DNA of 64,000 nt, taken from Gnetum montanum (Eukaryota; Streptophyta; Gnetopsida; Gnetales; Gnetaceae). The stretch lies in assembly GCA_015680685.1 (NCBI GenBank), contig MNCI01035818.1, positions 36,344-100,343 of the forward strand, read 5' to 3'. The notes below the pieces were generated by a model. The model was given only the letters and a program-made list of their open reading frames with translations, searched no databases and was not told where the DNA came from. Made by a program: the position numbers and the translations under genes. Of the stretch, positions 11,748-23,850 are shown one piece after another. How positions within the stretch are numbered: position 1 is the first letter of the stretch; each line of letters begins with the position of its first letter.

Positions 11748-12472
11748 TTAATTGATTTTTGTTATAGAGTTGGTGCTATTCACATCATTATTTCTCACAT
11801 TTTTGTTGGCCTTAGTCTGAGTGTCAGGAGTTTCCTCTTGAAACTCTACCTTCAAACCTTGATTGATGTTGACATAATTAATTGAGTGTAACAATATATT
11901 TTCCTTGGAAATCATAATTTCCCCTTCTGCATATGTAAAATGAATCTCTTGGTGAGTGGGAGATGAGACTACATGAAGCTTTTCCAACCATGATCTTCCT
12001 AGGATCAAGTTAAAACCAAGTGTCTTTTCAACTACTAGGAAGCTGGTAGACGTGGGAAATTGTTTATCGGCTATGAAATCCAAAGTGATGGAACCTCACA
12101 TTGCTACTCGTGAGTCATTAAATGAATTAAGTGCTAAGGTGGTGGTCATTTGGATGTTCTCAATTAGGCCCAACTTGTCAACAATGGAGTATGGTACTTC
12201 ATTTGTGACTAGTCATCCACATGAACATGGTGAACCTTGTATCTACCAACACATATAGTGATAAGGAGGGGAGCAAATATTACCTCTTTATTTTGAGAGT
12301 CAACCTTCACTTTGCTATCATGAAAGTTGAGCATAGGTTGATGCCCATTTTTCTTAAGTGAAGCTTGCTCGATGATAAAGTGAATTGACTCTCTATTGGC
12401 AGGCATATCTTTGTTCATAGTTATAGAAGTCAACACTTGAGCTAGTGCATACCTATGAGTAGGAGATGTCAT
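11748..12472 (-). pseudogene. Retroviral-type aspartic protease, Tat-like gag-pol (E0)
   Basis: Two minus-strand pieces form a decayed protease. The upstream piece (12209-12472) runs into V-H-V-D-D, then a stop where the catalytic glycine of D-D-G-S is expected, then S-Q-M. After a frameshift the next piece (11748-12083) contains F-N-L-I-L-G-R-S-W-L followed by S-P-T-H-Q. The family signatures are the D-[DT]-G active site and the I-L-G-R-x-W-[IL] flap and hydrophobic motif, followed in Tat/Ogre-type elements by 'VPSTLHQ'. The active-site stop and frameshift mean it cannot work. Reverse transcriptase should follow at lower coordinates but is absent: the sequence passes directly into repeats. 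Confidence 0.75.
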
Positions 12473-13049
12473 GACTAGGTCATATAGGTTTGATGATGTG
12501 TTCTTTTACTTAAGGGATCATTTGGCTTAGTCCATTGTTATCTTAAAATTCTTTTCCTGAGCTTGTAATGTTTTAGCCTTGGTGGTTCTAACCTCCTCTA
12601 ATCTTCCTAGAGTTGGCTACTTAGGTTTTGGTTCATGTGCCTTGGGCCCCTTGTCCATGGATGAGGTTGATCTTGGTGTAGGTACTGGTTGGTTATCTTC
12701 AATGGGCTTATTTTTTGCTTTGGTGATAGGTTGCTTTCATCACCATTGTGATGATGGTTTCTTACTAACCTCTGAGTTATGGGCTAGTATAGGTGGGCTT
12801 TTGTCATGGGTTGTTATGACCTTGCTTGTTGAAGGTGGAGGAACCTAGATAACGAATAGTTTCCTAGGTTTTGGAGGTTTAGCACTCATTGATTACATTG
12901 TAATGTTGAAGCCACTAAAGGGGGGACATGTATGATATAAGACTCCTTAGGGATTGGAGAAGGGGGTACCTGTATGACAAATGGATCTCTAGGATTTGTG
13001 CTTTAGGATCGTGGTGGTACTTTGATGATAAATGATTCCTTAGGAGGAT

Positions 13050-14300
13050 TAGACTAGTTGGTTTCCATGAATGAGGCCATAGTATAGGAATTTTTGTTAG
13101 CACATGGATATTTGGGCTCATCCACTACTAACTCTCTATAGTTTATCATCTTCTGGAGGTCATTCTTTAATGATAGGTAAAAATTGGTGTCATGACCATC
13201 CATTTGATGATAATGGCAATCCTTATCCAACATGAAGTACCTCAGTAGCTTAGGATCATCTTTGATAGCTATTGTTGGGTCTCTAACTATGTCACAAAGA
13301 TGATTGTACCTCTTAGAAGCCTCTTCAGATAGTTTCTTATGTTCTATATGGCTGTCTCTAAGTAACCATTCTAAGAGCTCAGGGGGCTTCATAGGCAACC
13401 TAGTGTATTGAGACCTATCCTTCCACCTAAAGTTTGGTCTTGGTTGTTTTGGGACATAGGAAGTGAATGGTTGTGATGAGTCAGAGGATTTGTTGCATGG
13501 TGTTGATCCCCTTCTCTTTTCCTATTTTGGCTCTTTTTCTATGGTGGCCATAGTTGTATGTTCTTATTTAGTCCTATTGCTATTCCTTCTTGTATGTTGA
13601 TTTTCATAAGCTACTAGGTCAAGTCATTTCTTGCCTTGGCTATCTTCTCAATGTTCTTGGTTTGTTTGAAGGCTTGGCTTAGTGACTGGGGATCTAGGTA
13701 GTACAACTTTGACTTGATAAAGTTATTTATTATTCCCTTGTAAATGGCCAAGAGGTGAGTTTTAGCAATAGGTGTGAGTGTTGAGTTCCATTTTTGGATG
13801 AACCTTTTGACCAATTCAAGTGGCCCCTACCTCACCTTCATCAAATGGTCCAATGTGGCATCCAACTTCAAGTTGTATCTAAAGTAGTTGATAAATTGGT
13901 TGATAAAGTCCTCAAGGCAAGAGATAGAACCCCTAGGCAAGGTTCAATACCAATATAGAGCCTTACCCTTGAGGGACATGGGGAAAATGCTCAATAACAT
14001 ATGAGGACAAGCTTGCAAAAAGAGGCACTCAAACTAGAAAGTTACTAGATGTGAGTTGGAATACCCTTTACCATTGTATTTGGTGAAGTTTGGTATGCGC
14101 ATGCCTATAGGAAAGGTTATTTGAGGTACCATAGGGCTTATATGATCACCATGATAGAGATCTAGATCCTTTATCATTTGAGTTATGTTGGATTTAACTT
14201 TTCATAGCTCTTTATTAAGGTCTTGTATCATTTGGAAGGCTTGATCAAAGCCTTGAGGCATCCTAGTGGGATGCGGTGCTTATGTTAATGGTTGAGAAAG
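13050..14300 (-). pseudogene. Tat-like gag (E0)
   Basis: Minus-strand translation, with frameshifts and stops, gives the expected order of a plant retrotransposon gag. First comes P-I-G-M-R-I-P-N-F-T-K-Y-N-G (about 14060-14120), then a segment of the type 'W..L...F...F' with F-I-N-Q-F-I-N-Y-F-R-Y-N (about 13880-13920), then V-K-R-F-I-Q-K-W-N (about 13790-13814), and finally the C-terminal C-H-Y-H-Q-M-D-G-H-D-T-N...L-K-N (about 13160-13225). The last motif is the CxxH...H-type 'YCxYHxxxGHDTxxCxxLK' box of Tat-lineage gag. The linker to protease (12473-13050) is low-complexity and unassigned. This is a dead copy; its PBS and 5' LTR were not recognised. Confidence 0.75.
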
Positions 14301-14844
14301 AAGTTATGAGACTTGTGGTTGAGAGTCTTGTGGCCTTGTAATAGGCTATGGTATCAAAGGGAGAGGCTAGGTTATGGTGTTAATAGGTTGGTTAAACAAG
14401 GAGAAATATGTTTGTGCTAGAACTTAAGGCACAAAGGGGACAAATGGTGTATGAGATGCTTGTGTCCCAATGAGGGTCTCACCAACATGAAAAAGGGAGA
14501 TAATGATGTAGACATCACTATGGCTAGGTGAAAAAAGTTAGGTTATGTGACAAAGAGTATTGATGAGAATAAGGATGTGGATTGAGACACGTGTTGTGTC
14601 TGGTGCATGGTGATGATGGGTATGGATCCAAACATGGTAGGATGGATAGGAGGAGAGTTGGGTCTAGGGACTTATTTTATTGATGATATAAGAGAAATGG
14701 AATTGGATGTGGTTTTTTGGGAAGCTAAATCTTGGAAAAGACTTTCAATGAAGATTTCTAGCTCCTTCTTAGCCTCAAACTTATCTTCCTTCTCTCACCA
14801 ATCCTCTAAGCTAGTTCCCTCACTAAACTCATCAACCTCTATGA

Positions 14845-14957
14845 GATTGCCTCTCATGGATTACAACTGTCATGTTTACAATGAATTTTTACCTCCAATT
14901 TCATGGAATGGGGTTACAAAGTTTACAACATGTAAATTTGGTAGTGTTTCATACTTG
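14845..14957. repeat. ~115-bp direct repeat, partner of 5500-5613
   Basis: It aligns with 5500-5613 ('catggattacaac' ... 'aaatttggtagtgtttcat'). It lies at the 3' end of a 119-codon plus-strand ORF (14607-14966) that has no recognised domain. In this copy the peptide frame across the repeat is open. Confidence 0.5.
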
Positions 14958-15210
14958 GTAATTTGAACAATGTTATTTCTTGGTTTGCCTAGTAGCATAA
15001 CACTTGGTAATTCTAGTAGTGGGTAGGTGAGTTCATGATGTGTATAGTAAGCTAGGAATGGACACTTATTGCTCTAATGATATCTTAAAATTCATCTTCT
15101 TGTTATTAATTAGATTAGATAATTAATTTCTATGTTATTGTTAAGGTTAGTTTAAGGCCCCAACAACATCATAATCATATGCCTCACTTTGGACTAAACC
15201 ATATTTCCCA
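14957..15210. repeat. Repeat R5a, copy of 28966-29210
   Basis: About 250 bases align with 28966-29210 by eye: 'agtataacacttggtaattc', 'tgttattaattagatta', 'catatgcctc..ttggactaaacca'. The family is unknown. In both places it directly follows other retroelement sequence. Confidence 0.65.
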
Positions 15211-16500
15211 TGCCTCATATTACTTCTACTACTCTTTTGGATACCATCTTATACCTCTTATCCTCTAGTAAATCCTCAATACTCTCATAATTTCCTCCAA
15301 CATATGTCACCTCTAACAATGTAGGAAGGATTAATGCCAAAACCTCAACAGAAGAATGTCACTTGTGACATAAAAATACAAGTGAATGATAATGTTAGTA
15401 GATGTCATCAAAAGTCTTGAAAATGTCCTTTCTTTAGGATAATGTCCACACATGTGAATAAATCTAGTAGACCTGGTAGCTCATTAGAACTCACACAAGG
15501 ACAATCTAGTGTAACCCCATTCCTCACCAAAATAATATCTTCTAATCCTACATGAAAGCCAACAACCATTATCACTTCGAAAAAAAGCATAAAAGATGAA
15601 CCTATCATTGTGGAGAGACAAAAAATTCCATGCATTACTAAAAATGATAAAGGGTGCAATTGTGGGTCAAAAGTTCAAAGTATTAACATGATCCCCATAC
15701 CAATCCACAACAAACTAAAGGAACAAGTGTGTGTGGAAAACCAAGTCTACAAAGTAGCTACTAAACCAAAAGATACCCACTAGTTCAAGAATTAGAATTC
15801 TAAACTATTCAAAAGATGCATGAAAACAACCAATTCACTTATTAGTTTTGGTCCTAAGAAAATGAACCAAATAGAGAACTTAGATAAGAACATCTTACAC
15901 TTTCACTATACACCAAAAGAAGATGTTAAGCAAGGAGACACAAGAACAAAAATAGAAAATAAATAAAGAAACATGTCTAGACCCCTTAAAAAGAAAACAC
16001 CTTATAGTCTAGCTAAAGATATATCTACAAATGATTGAAACATGATTATCATCAATGTTAAAATGTGCTACGAAGAAAAAAATCAAATGATTAGAGATGA
16101 TGAATGGAAAACTTATGGTGTATAACCAAGGGAATGTTCAGTCAATTTTCTAAATGCTCATCCATGAGTTTACTCATGGGGAAGATGCCCCATCTTGAAT
16201 TAATGACTAATAAGTGCATTTTTACTTTTTTTTTACAAGTTTTTATCATTTTTCTGGTTAAACCAATTCTTAATATGTTTTCTATTTCTTGTTATTTTTC
16301 TTTTCTTTATAATTTTCTGTTTTCTTGAGTCATTTCCTTTATGTTTTATGAATGGCTACTATGTTTTTATTAATAATATTGCTAGTCATGATGCAGAAGT
16401 CAATACCATATGCTGGGTCTTTGTCCTATGCTATCATGATGATTGAGTAAATAATTGTGTAATGTAGTAAGACCACATCATCCATCCCTTCATTTATACA
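15211..16500. other. No gene recognised
   Basis: AT-rich, stop-dense sequence. An 83-codon minus-strand ORF at 15408-15659 has no recognisable domain. No RNA gene, promoter or named repeat was seen. Confidence 0.45.
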
Positions 16501-16950
16501 AATGAGAGGTCTTTATCATGAAGGTAATATGGTTCTTCTAACATAAAACTAAAATTAATTAATGATCATTATGCCTTGAAGAAAGAAGGAAAGATCAAGT
16601 GGAAATGGAAAAGGGTGTGGCCTCAAGGGGATTTTTGGGTTCTCTTCTTGACTTCCTTCTTGGGACTTATGGCTTCTCATGGAATGTATCATTACTTCTA
16701 TCATCGATCAATAAAAATGAAGCATGTATTTGTATGGTGTGATTCCTAAAAAAAATAAAGAAAAGAAAGAGAAGAGAAGAAAAAAAAAAGAGAAACAGTG
16801 AAAAAAGAAAAAGAAAAAACAATGAGATTTCAAAGCACACCTCTTAGACATAATAATGAGCTACAAGCATTGGTTATGCAACTGAAAGACATGATGCCCA
16901 TGCTTGAAGGTACCCCTCTAATTTAGACCCTTCTTTCCTTCTTTTTTCTC
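16500..16950 (+). repeat. Inverted fragment of the Athila post-integrase block
   Basis: The segment around 16830-16920 (TTTCAAAGCACACC...ACATGATGCCCATGC) is the reverse complement of 20480-20590 in E1, allowing for mutations. The stretch around 16605-16640 matches the reverse complement of about 20720-20750. It is therefore a plus-strand scrap of the conserved block that lies between integrase and 3' LTR in this family. A purine-rich A/G tract (16746-16828) separates the two matches. Confidence 0.6.
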
Positions 16951-18353
16951 TTTTATTCTCTTTTTGGAGTGATGTTTATTCTTTGTGGTTGTTATAGAAT
17001 CATGATGGTAGGCAAGAAGGGGCATATCAATGCAAGACCACTATTAATGGTATAAACTTGATCTAAAACTTGGACATATGGGTATGATGGCCATCTTAAT
17101 AATAATTAACACAAGAACCTATTGCGAACATCATTATGTACCTTATGTCCTAATCTTTGTAATCCCTTCTCATCCCATTATTAACCTCACTACTACATGC
17201 AATTCTAAGTCTAATGTTTTTATATAGTATAGTGCAAGATCATAATCAAGGTAACCATGTGTTGTCTGGAATAAAGGCATGATCTACATTTGACTTCTAA
17301 GATGCCCATAGACATCTATATAAGTTGTTATGTAAGGGAATTATGGTAGGAGCTTGCTTTGGGAAGAACCCACTTGCATAACTTTTTTTGATGATGGCTT
17401 CAAACCTTACATCTTCAAGAACATCATGGACAGCTTCTTTGAATTAATGCAACGAACTTCTCATCAATTTTAAGTTATCTTTAATACTTTTATACTAAAA
17501 TTTCCTCTAAATTCAAAATTTCTTGGCCATCTTGTGAACTAGACCTTTGGTTTTAATTATTCAAAAACTTGTGAGCTTCTAAAGTTAAGCTCATTTATCA
17601 TGGGGAGTTAAGAATGTAATTTTTGAAATTTTCCCAACACCCCATTTTTTAACATTATGCTAAATAATAGCAAAAATAATCAAAATAACATGAACAACTT
17701 GATGATTTTGGTTACCTTAGAGCCTTGGGGAGCATTATTATGAAATCACCTTAATTCTAAATGCTAAAATTTTTTCAAATTTTGAGCTAACAAGGGATCC
17801 AAAAAAGCTTAATTATTAAGGAAAATTTACCAAATCTAATGTTGATCCTTTGGTGATTAGAGATGATGCTAAAAGAAAAGCCTAAGGTTGAAGCTCTTTT
17901 GCAAGGCAAGGAAAAGAGGCCAAAAGAAGGATAGATGAGGAGATGCCCATGGAAAAATAAGTAGCATATAAAATGATTTAAGCTCCAACATCACATGTTT
18001 ATTAAACCCATGGGACGATGAGGAGAAATTTGAATCCATTCTTTGATAATTTTCTACATAAAATAGAAGCATCAACATAACAATTAAGGTTGAAGATTCT
18101 TCCACCACTAGTAATAACAAGAAGATTCATCATCAACAAATATTTGAAGAATTCTACAATTTTGCAAACTTTGATGTCTATCTAGTCTCTCTTTGTAATT
18201 TTATAAATCATTTACTTGAGTAAAATTGTACAATGTAGCACTCTAGTTTTATAATGCTAGTCAATCTAGCCTTGGTCATCCTTTAATTTTTGTAATGAAA
18301 CTTCATCCATTTATATATAACTTGAGGATAATTTTTTAGTTAGTTGTAGGGTT
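16951..18353. other. No gene recognised
   Basis: AT-rich intergenic or transposon-derived DNA. The minus-strand ORF at 17869-18120 is hydrophobic and lacks any recognised domain. Confidence 0.45.
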
Positions 18354-18399
18354 ATGATGAGACTTGATATGTTAGGAAACTTTGTTGACACATCCCTGG
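18354..18399 (+). repeat. Repeat R2b, left piece
   Basis: TGATGAGACTTGATATGTTA and the following bases match the start of R2a (3963). The match stops at 18399, where the E1 LTR begins, and resumes at 28398 after the other E1 LTR. The two pieces are one LTR-like repeat split by E1. Confidence 0.75.
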
Positions 18400-19254
18400 T
18401 GATGAGTGGTGAGGTACCCCTACGTCCAACCATACGAATACAAGCATTCACACACGATTTAGTCAAGCTCCAAGGATTAAGTGCTTATGTACTTACATAG
18501 AACAAGGATGGGTTATGTGATCATTGTCTTCCCAAGCTTACTTGTAAGACAAAATTGTATGGTTAAGTAAACTTGAGGTATATGATTTTTATGCTTTTTA
18601 TGTTTTATGTTCTTGGTGTTTAAAATGGAGAAATGAAATAATTGAGTAAATAATTTGATTTAACTAATTAACTATGCTCCAACTAGTCCTAACACTAGCA
18701 TCTATTCCCACTTATCAAACACATCCTGAACCAGTGTAACACTAGTGGGGTTACCAAACGCTAGTTGTTACTAGGTTACCAAGTGTTCGACGTATGCTCG
18801 AAGTGGTCGTACTAAGTGTGCTAATTCATTGATGAGTAATAATTAAGAATTCAATGGAAATAACATCAATTAACTATTAAAATCATAAAATAATAGTAAA
18901 TAACATGAACTGCAATAATTAAGCTATTTTTAATGTTGCAAGGTTTATCATAAAGTTTGTCTTTATTTTTGGTCACAAGGTGTGCTCAGGTACACAATGC
19001 TCAAATAAAGATCCGGTCACTCAATGACTCCTATTGTGGACACTTAGAAATAATTCTAAATATGGAAAGGAAAAACTAGAAGAGTTCAGCCAAGAGACTA
19101 AGAAACTAACTGTGAAATCAAGTGCCCTTGTCTCTTATTTATAGGAGACGAAACAAGTTCTAACATCGCATGCCCGATATTTCTTCGGCCATTCTAATAT
19201 TATGTATCCAATATCGAGGGCCCGATATCATGGGTCTGATATCGGGACTCATCA
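18400..19254 (-). repeat. E1 3' LTR (left)
   Basis: It runs TGATGAG...CTCATCA in plus coordinates, a 7-bp terminal inverted repeat. The minus-strand promoter is TATA-like (CTATAAATAAG, 19134-19145). The U3 part (19150-19250) holds several GATATC/CCGATATCGG palindromic motifs. It pairs with 27530-28397. Confidence 0.9.
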
Positions 19255-19266
19255 TACCCCCATGAC
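19255..19266 (-). other. E1 polypurine tract
   Basis: On the minus strand CATGGGGGTA directly precedes the TGATGAG start of the 3' LTR. This is the position and composition expected for the plus-strand primer. The same GGGGGTA abuts the E2 3' LTR (35596-35602), and an A/G-rich variant abuts LTR3. Confidence 0.8.
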
Positions 19267-21240
19267 TAAATGAAAACTTGTCCTCAAGTTCCTTACAAAA
19301 TATTGGGAAGGTATGGGATTATTGATTGAACGAAAACTGATGGTGACATGGAATGATAGACTCAAAGTACCCAATGAATGGATTGATAAACATATTAAAA
19401 AATTGGTATTCATAACCATTGTGGTGAACACTATTCATAGATGACATCCAAACCCTCATTTGACAACTTGAAGAGAGAGAGAGAAAAGAAAATGAGGCAC
19501 GTTGGTGTTGATGTTAAAAGTGTGCACATCATTGTTCATCCATGGCCATATGATCAAGTTTATTTCATGCGTAGATGCTTTTTACTCCAGTCCATCCTAG
19601 GTGCTCCCTCCTATCCCAGTCCATTGTTCATGTGAGCACCATCTTCACACACAACATAGTCACAAATTAACAAGGATAGATAAGATAAAATGTAATTGAT
19701 ACCTTGCCTCAATATGAAGGACCTTGGCTAGGTTGTGGGTATGGCAGATACCAGGTTAGAGGTTTGTAACTAATAACTACCCAAGGTGTAGGGGTGAGAT
19801 AAGTAATAAAATTGAAAAATTTTCAGTAGGCCCCATGACTAAGAGTGAAACTTTGGTAGCATTAGGATGGAACAAAAGAATAAGAAAGATGAGAGAAATA
19901 ATCAATGTTGAAGCCAATAAAAAAAAAAGATGGATGTCATGGATGGGGTGAAATAAGAAATAGTTGATTACATGAAATGTTTAAGGGAAAGAGCTTAACA
20001 AGTGCACCAAAAAGGAATGCTAGTGGGTCCTTTTCAAAGTAGGTTCATGTCCTTTATGTCCTAAAAAACCCATAAACCAAAGAGTCCATAGGCTCTAGGA
20101 ATGACATATGGAGACAATGGTTAAGAACTTACCCACAAGAGTGTACCAAAGAATAACAATGTGTCAACCAAGATATATACTAATCATAAAAGTGGCAATG
20201 AGGTGGAATATGGGAGAAATATGGAAAGAAAAGAAAAGAAAAAATGGAATGGGGTCCCCAAAATCAAGGTTGTGTAAAGTCCCTTGTGTATTGTGTGGTT
20301 AAGGAGACTTAATAAAATTTTGTTCAAATCCAGATTCAGACTAATCACATCTAGTGACCTCGCATCAACACACTTGACTAACCTATTCTCCTAAAGCAAC
20401 AAGAATGCTTTTATAGAGAAACTACCATTTCAACAAGAGAAGAATAGAGGAGCAGGAAGCAAGAAAGGGCCTTAGTTAGAGGGAACCTTTAGGCATGGGT
20501 AACATGTCTTTCCAGTGCCATAACAAGTGCTTGTAGCCTATGTTTCTTTATTATGTCTAAGGGGTGTGCTTTGAATTCCTACTAGTTTTTTTTCCTTTTA
20601 GAGTGAGAACCAAATCATGCAAAGACTTATTTGATTTAGTGATATTGGTCAATAGCGAAATGGTAGAAAACCTATGAAAAACATCCAAGTACCCAAGAGA
20701 ATAGCCAACACAAATGTGTTGAATCCCCTTGAAGTCACATCCTTTTCAATCCATTTGAATCGTTTCTTGGTAGGAAGAATACCAAGCCACCAATTCATTA
20801 ATAAGTTTTCTTAGAAAAAGGTACAATACATTTCCAAAACAAAGGAAGACCATAGAGTTGTATGGATGAATGGATGACGTGGACTCATTGCCTGTTTTAT
20901 CAAAAGAACCCATATCTTAGCACTAACATTAAAAGTCAAAGGTAAAAACTAAACATTAGCAATCAACATCATTATAGTACAATCCACCATCATGAGCACT
21001 TATTATACGATGAGTCAGAGTAATTCAAACAAAATGTAATAGAGAAAGAAATAGTAAAAAATTTTAATGATGGTCTAAAAAAAAGTAAAGATGAAGAATG
21101 TGTAAAACAAAAATGTGTAAAACAAAAAAGCAAAGGAAAGTAAGGGCTTAGAGTGGTAAGGGCCATCTCCCCCATGACTAAGTTGGAAGGATGAGATCCA
21201 AAATAATGAGCAAGCTTGTCCATTAATAGAGGTAGCATTA
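19262..21240 (-). repeat. E1 post-integrase region (conserved block, non-coding now)
   Basis: About 2 kb separates the integrase end from the PPT. It aligns with 35603-37218 of E2 over most of its length, and parts recur at 54160-54800, 61920-63180 and (inverted) 16500-16950. The best conserved portion is around 20470-20580 ('ccttagttagag...ttaggcatgggtaacatg'). Athila elements carry an extra or env-like ORF here. E1 has no substantial ORF, only short open stretches, so the region is either decayed coding sequence or a structured untranslated region. Confidence 0.65.
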
Positions 21241-21259
21241 GTACTGGCCATTTTAGACT

Positions 21260-22340
21260 CATGAAAAGGTTTGGTTTGCTAAATGTTGACTAATAATTTC
21301 CTATCTAGGCTTCTAGGTTTATAGATCATCATGGACCCTAAAGGAAAAGTTTCATGAATGATATAAGGTCCTTTCCACAACATTTGAAATTTAGTTCATT
21401 GTGGCACATGTGTAGGATTCCAATAAAGAACCTTATCTCCTGGTTGATATGTAACTTTCCTAATTCTTAGGTCATGATGTTGCTTGTTAAAGGCCTTGTA
21501 CAATTCATTGCATGATAGGGTAGCTAGTTAGTTTTCATCTAGTAAGTTAAGGTTCATTAACCATTCTTTCTATGCTAGACTGAGGTCAACATTGAGGTCA
21601 CATGCTATAGATAGTGTATGGAGCTTAGCTTGGATAGGAAGTGTTGGAAGTTTACCATACACTAACTTAGGGAGAATAACCTATAGGAATTTTCCATCTG
21701 GAGTGGTATGTGAAAAGAGCATTATTTAGTTTAGTGCTCCAATATTGCCTATATTTGTTAATGGTTCATGTCAATATTTTTGTGATCTCCCTATTAGTGA
21801 CCTCAGCTTGACCATTCGCTTGAGGATGATATGGTGTAGTCAGCTTATGCTTAACTCCTAAGTGTTGCATTAATTTTCAAAAGGTTGCACCTGTAAAATG
21901 TTTACCATTATCAGAAATAAGTGCATGAGGCACACCAAACCTATTTATGATTTGTTGTTGAAAAAATTGTGTAGCGGTAGATGAAGTATAGTCAGTAATA
22001 GTGACTACTGCTGCCCATTTTGTAAAATAGTCCACAACAACAATAATGTAGTCTTTTCCATTGGACATTGGTGTGATAGGCCCCATAAAATTAATACCCC
22101 AGATGTCGAAGGGTTCTACAGGTTGAATCCATTATTGTGGATCCTCCATTCTAGTAGTCATTCCCCCATCGCATTCGCAGTGCTCACAAGATTGGACGAA
22201 ATGATGAGCATCCTGGAACAATGTAGGCCAATAATATCCTACAAGAAAGATTTTAATGTTTGTTCATCTCCTAGTGTAATGACCCCCACAAGGGCCCTCA
22301 TGAGTGTCTTGGAGAACTTGTAATTGATCTACATTAGGAA
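21260..22340 (-). pseudogene. E1 integrase
   Basis: Minus-strand frames give an N-terminal H-H-C-C zinc region (H-E-G-P-C-G-G-H-Y... C-E-H-C, about 22185-22310), then the catalytic core. The core has W-G-I-N-F-M-G-P at about 22080-22100, A-L-I-S-D-N-G near 21905-21930, and K-L-T-T-P-Y-H-P-Q...E-V-T-N-R-E with the third acidic residue near 21790-21850. The first catalytic Asp of D,D-35-E is Asn (22090-22092). A C-terminal part with L-V-Y-G-K-L-P-T-L and Y-Q-P-G-D-K-V-L-Y-W follows down to about 21400. Several stops interrupt it. The longest open piece is 21877-22086. Confidence 0.85.
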
Positions 22341-22569
22341 CATATCATCAGACCAGGCCATCAAGACAAACCTTATAGTGGTGTCTATTGATTTCCATGA
22401 AATATTTGGCTTGGTGAAGAAACTATTATTTCTTTTTAACGTCTAGGCCTTGTGGTGTTTCTTGTGTGAGAAGATAGGTAAGAATGTTATTATACTAATT
22501 TGTATCTCTAGTTAATTGATTATTTATTACACCTGTGAAGAGGAGATCATTAGGGAAGTAGTTAAACAT

Positions 22570-22860
22570 TGGATATTTGTCCTCTTATTTGTCCCATCAT
22601 AACTAAGATAAATGATCAGCAATAACATTCTTGGTGCCTTTACGATCGATCATCGTAAAATCGAACTCTTGTAAGATCATGAGCCATCATATGATGCAAG
22701 GGCTCACCATTAGTTTATTCATTAGGAATTGTATTGCACTATGATCCATGGGTGCAAATATCTTATAGCCCAATACATAGTGCCTAAACTTTTCTAGTGC
22801 AAACACCACAACCATTAACTCTTTTTATTTTGTGGTGTAGTTGAGCTATGCACCAGTAAT
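22570..22860 (-). pseudogene. E1 RNase H domain
   Basis: The minus strand encodes the conserved C-terminal part of gypsy RNase H: a D-H-S-A-I-x-F-L-M-N-K segment (Asp codon 22744-22746 kept), then L-Q-E-F-D-F-T-M-I-D-R-K-G and A-D-H-L-S near 22610. It is broken by substitutions and a stop after ADHLS. It lies between RT (right) and integrase (left), as usual for Ty3/gypsy. Confidence 0.75.
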
Positions 22861-22899
22861 ACTTTGACTTGCATAGTGAATGTAATAGGGCCATTTCTA

Positions 22900-23850
22900 G
22901 TCATCGATCTATGTAAGTACAACTCCTAAAGCAAAGTTGGACACATTAGTCATTATGTGGAATGGTTTGGACCAGTCAGGAGCTTGTAGAATGGGTGTTT
23001 CTATGAGCTTCTACTTCAAGGTTTGGAAAGCTAGCTCACATTCCTTGGTCCATTTAAAGGGTATGTCCTTCTTCATTAATTTTACCAATGGTTTTAAAAT
23101 CTTGGAAAATTTCTTGATGAAGAGTCTATAATAGGCAGTATGTCCAAGGAATGATCAGATGTATTTTATAGTTTCAAGTTGATGAGTATTCCTTGGATGA
23201 CTTTAATTTTGTTAGGATCTACCTCCATCCATATTTGTGAAATTTTATGCCCTAATACAATGCCCTCTTGGACCATTAAGTGGCTTTTATGCTAGTTGAG
23301 CCTTAGATTAGTTTCTACACATCGTTTTAGTACTTGCTCGAATTGGTCCAATGATTGTTCGAAGTTTGCTCTGTAGGTGGAGAAATCATCCGTAAAGACC
23401 TCCACATAATTCCCTATTTAATACTAAAATATACTTAAAACCACACATTGAAAGGTTTCTGGGGCATTGCACAAGCCAAACAACATATGCCTATATGCAA
23501 ATGTCCCCCAAGGACTTGTGAATGTAGTCTTGGCTTGGTCTTCTAGTGCTACTTGAATTTGATTGTACCGACTATACCATCTAGAAAACTATAATAGCAA
23601 TGCCCTGCAATGGTATATAAGACTTGGTCAATAAATGGCAATGGGAAATGATCTTTAAATTTTTCCATTTTTAGTATCCTAAAGTCTATATACATCCTCC
23701 ATTTACCTCCATTTTTAGGAACAATGACTAATGGGCTAACCCATTCATTGTTAGCAATTGGGTAGATGAACCTGACTTTTAGAAGTTGGTCAATTTCTTT
23801 CTTAACTACTTGCTTAAGCTTTGGGTTCAATCACCTTTTCAGCTATTGTC
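22900..23850 (-). pseudogene. E1 reverse transcriptase
   Basis: The open piece 23549-23830 has the RT N-terminus: V-K-K-E-I-D-Q-L-L, W-V-S-P-L-V-I-V-P-K and H-F-P-L-P-F-I-D-Q, then Y-Y-S-F-L-D-G. After a frameshift the minus strand gives F-T-D-D-F-S with the two catalytic Asp codons at 23385-23390. The residue before DD is Thr instead of Met. Then come L-G-H-K-I-S and the thumb/connection region to about 22900. Stops and shifts leave no functional polymerase. Confidence 0.85.

Noticed and set aside
12579-12848. 89-codon plus-strand ORF with hydrophobic, Gly/Leu/Val-rich protein
   Set aside because: Antisense to the linker between Tat-like gag and protease; composition is explained by the opposite strand.
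14607-14966. 119-codon plus-strand ORF
   Set aside because: No domain recognised; it runs into a 115-bp repeat and lies beside decayed gag. Kept only as a remark on the repeat, not as a gene.
16746-16828. Purine-rich A/G tract as a polypurine tract of a plus-strand element
   Set aside because: It is not followed by an LTR start; it sits inside the inverted post-integrase fragment, so it is simple sequence.
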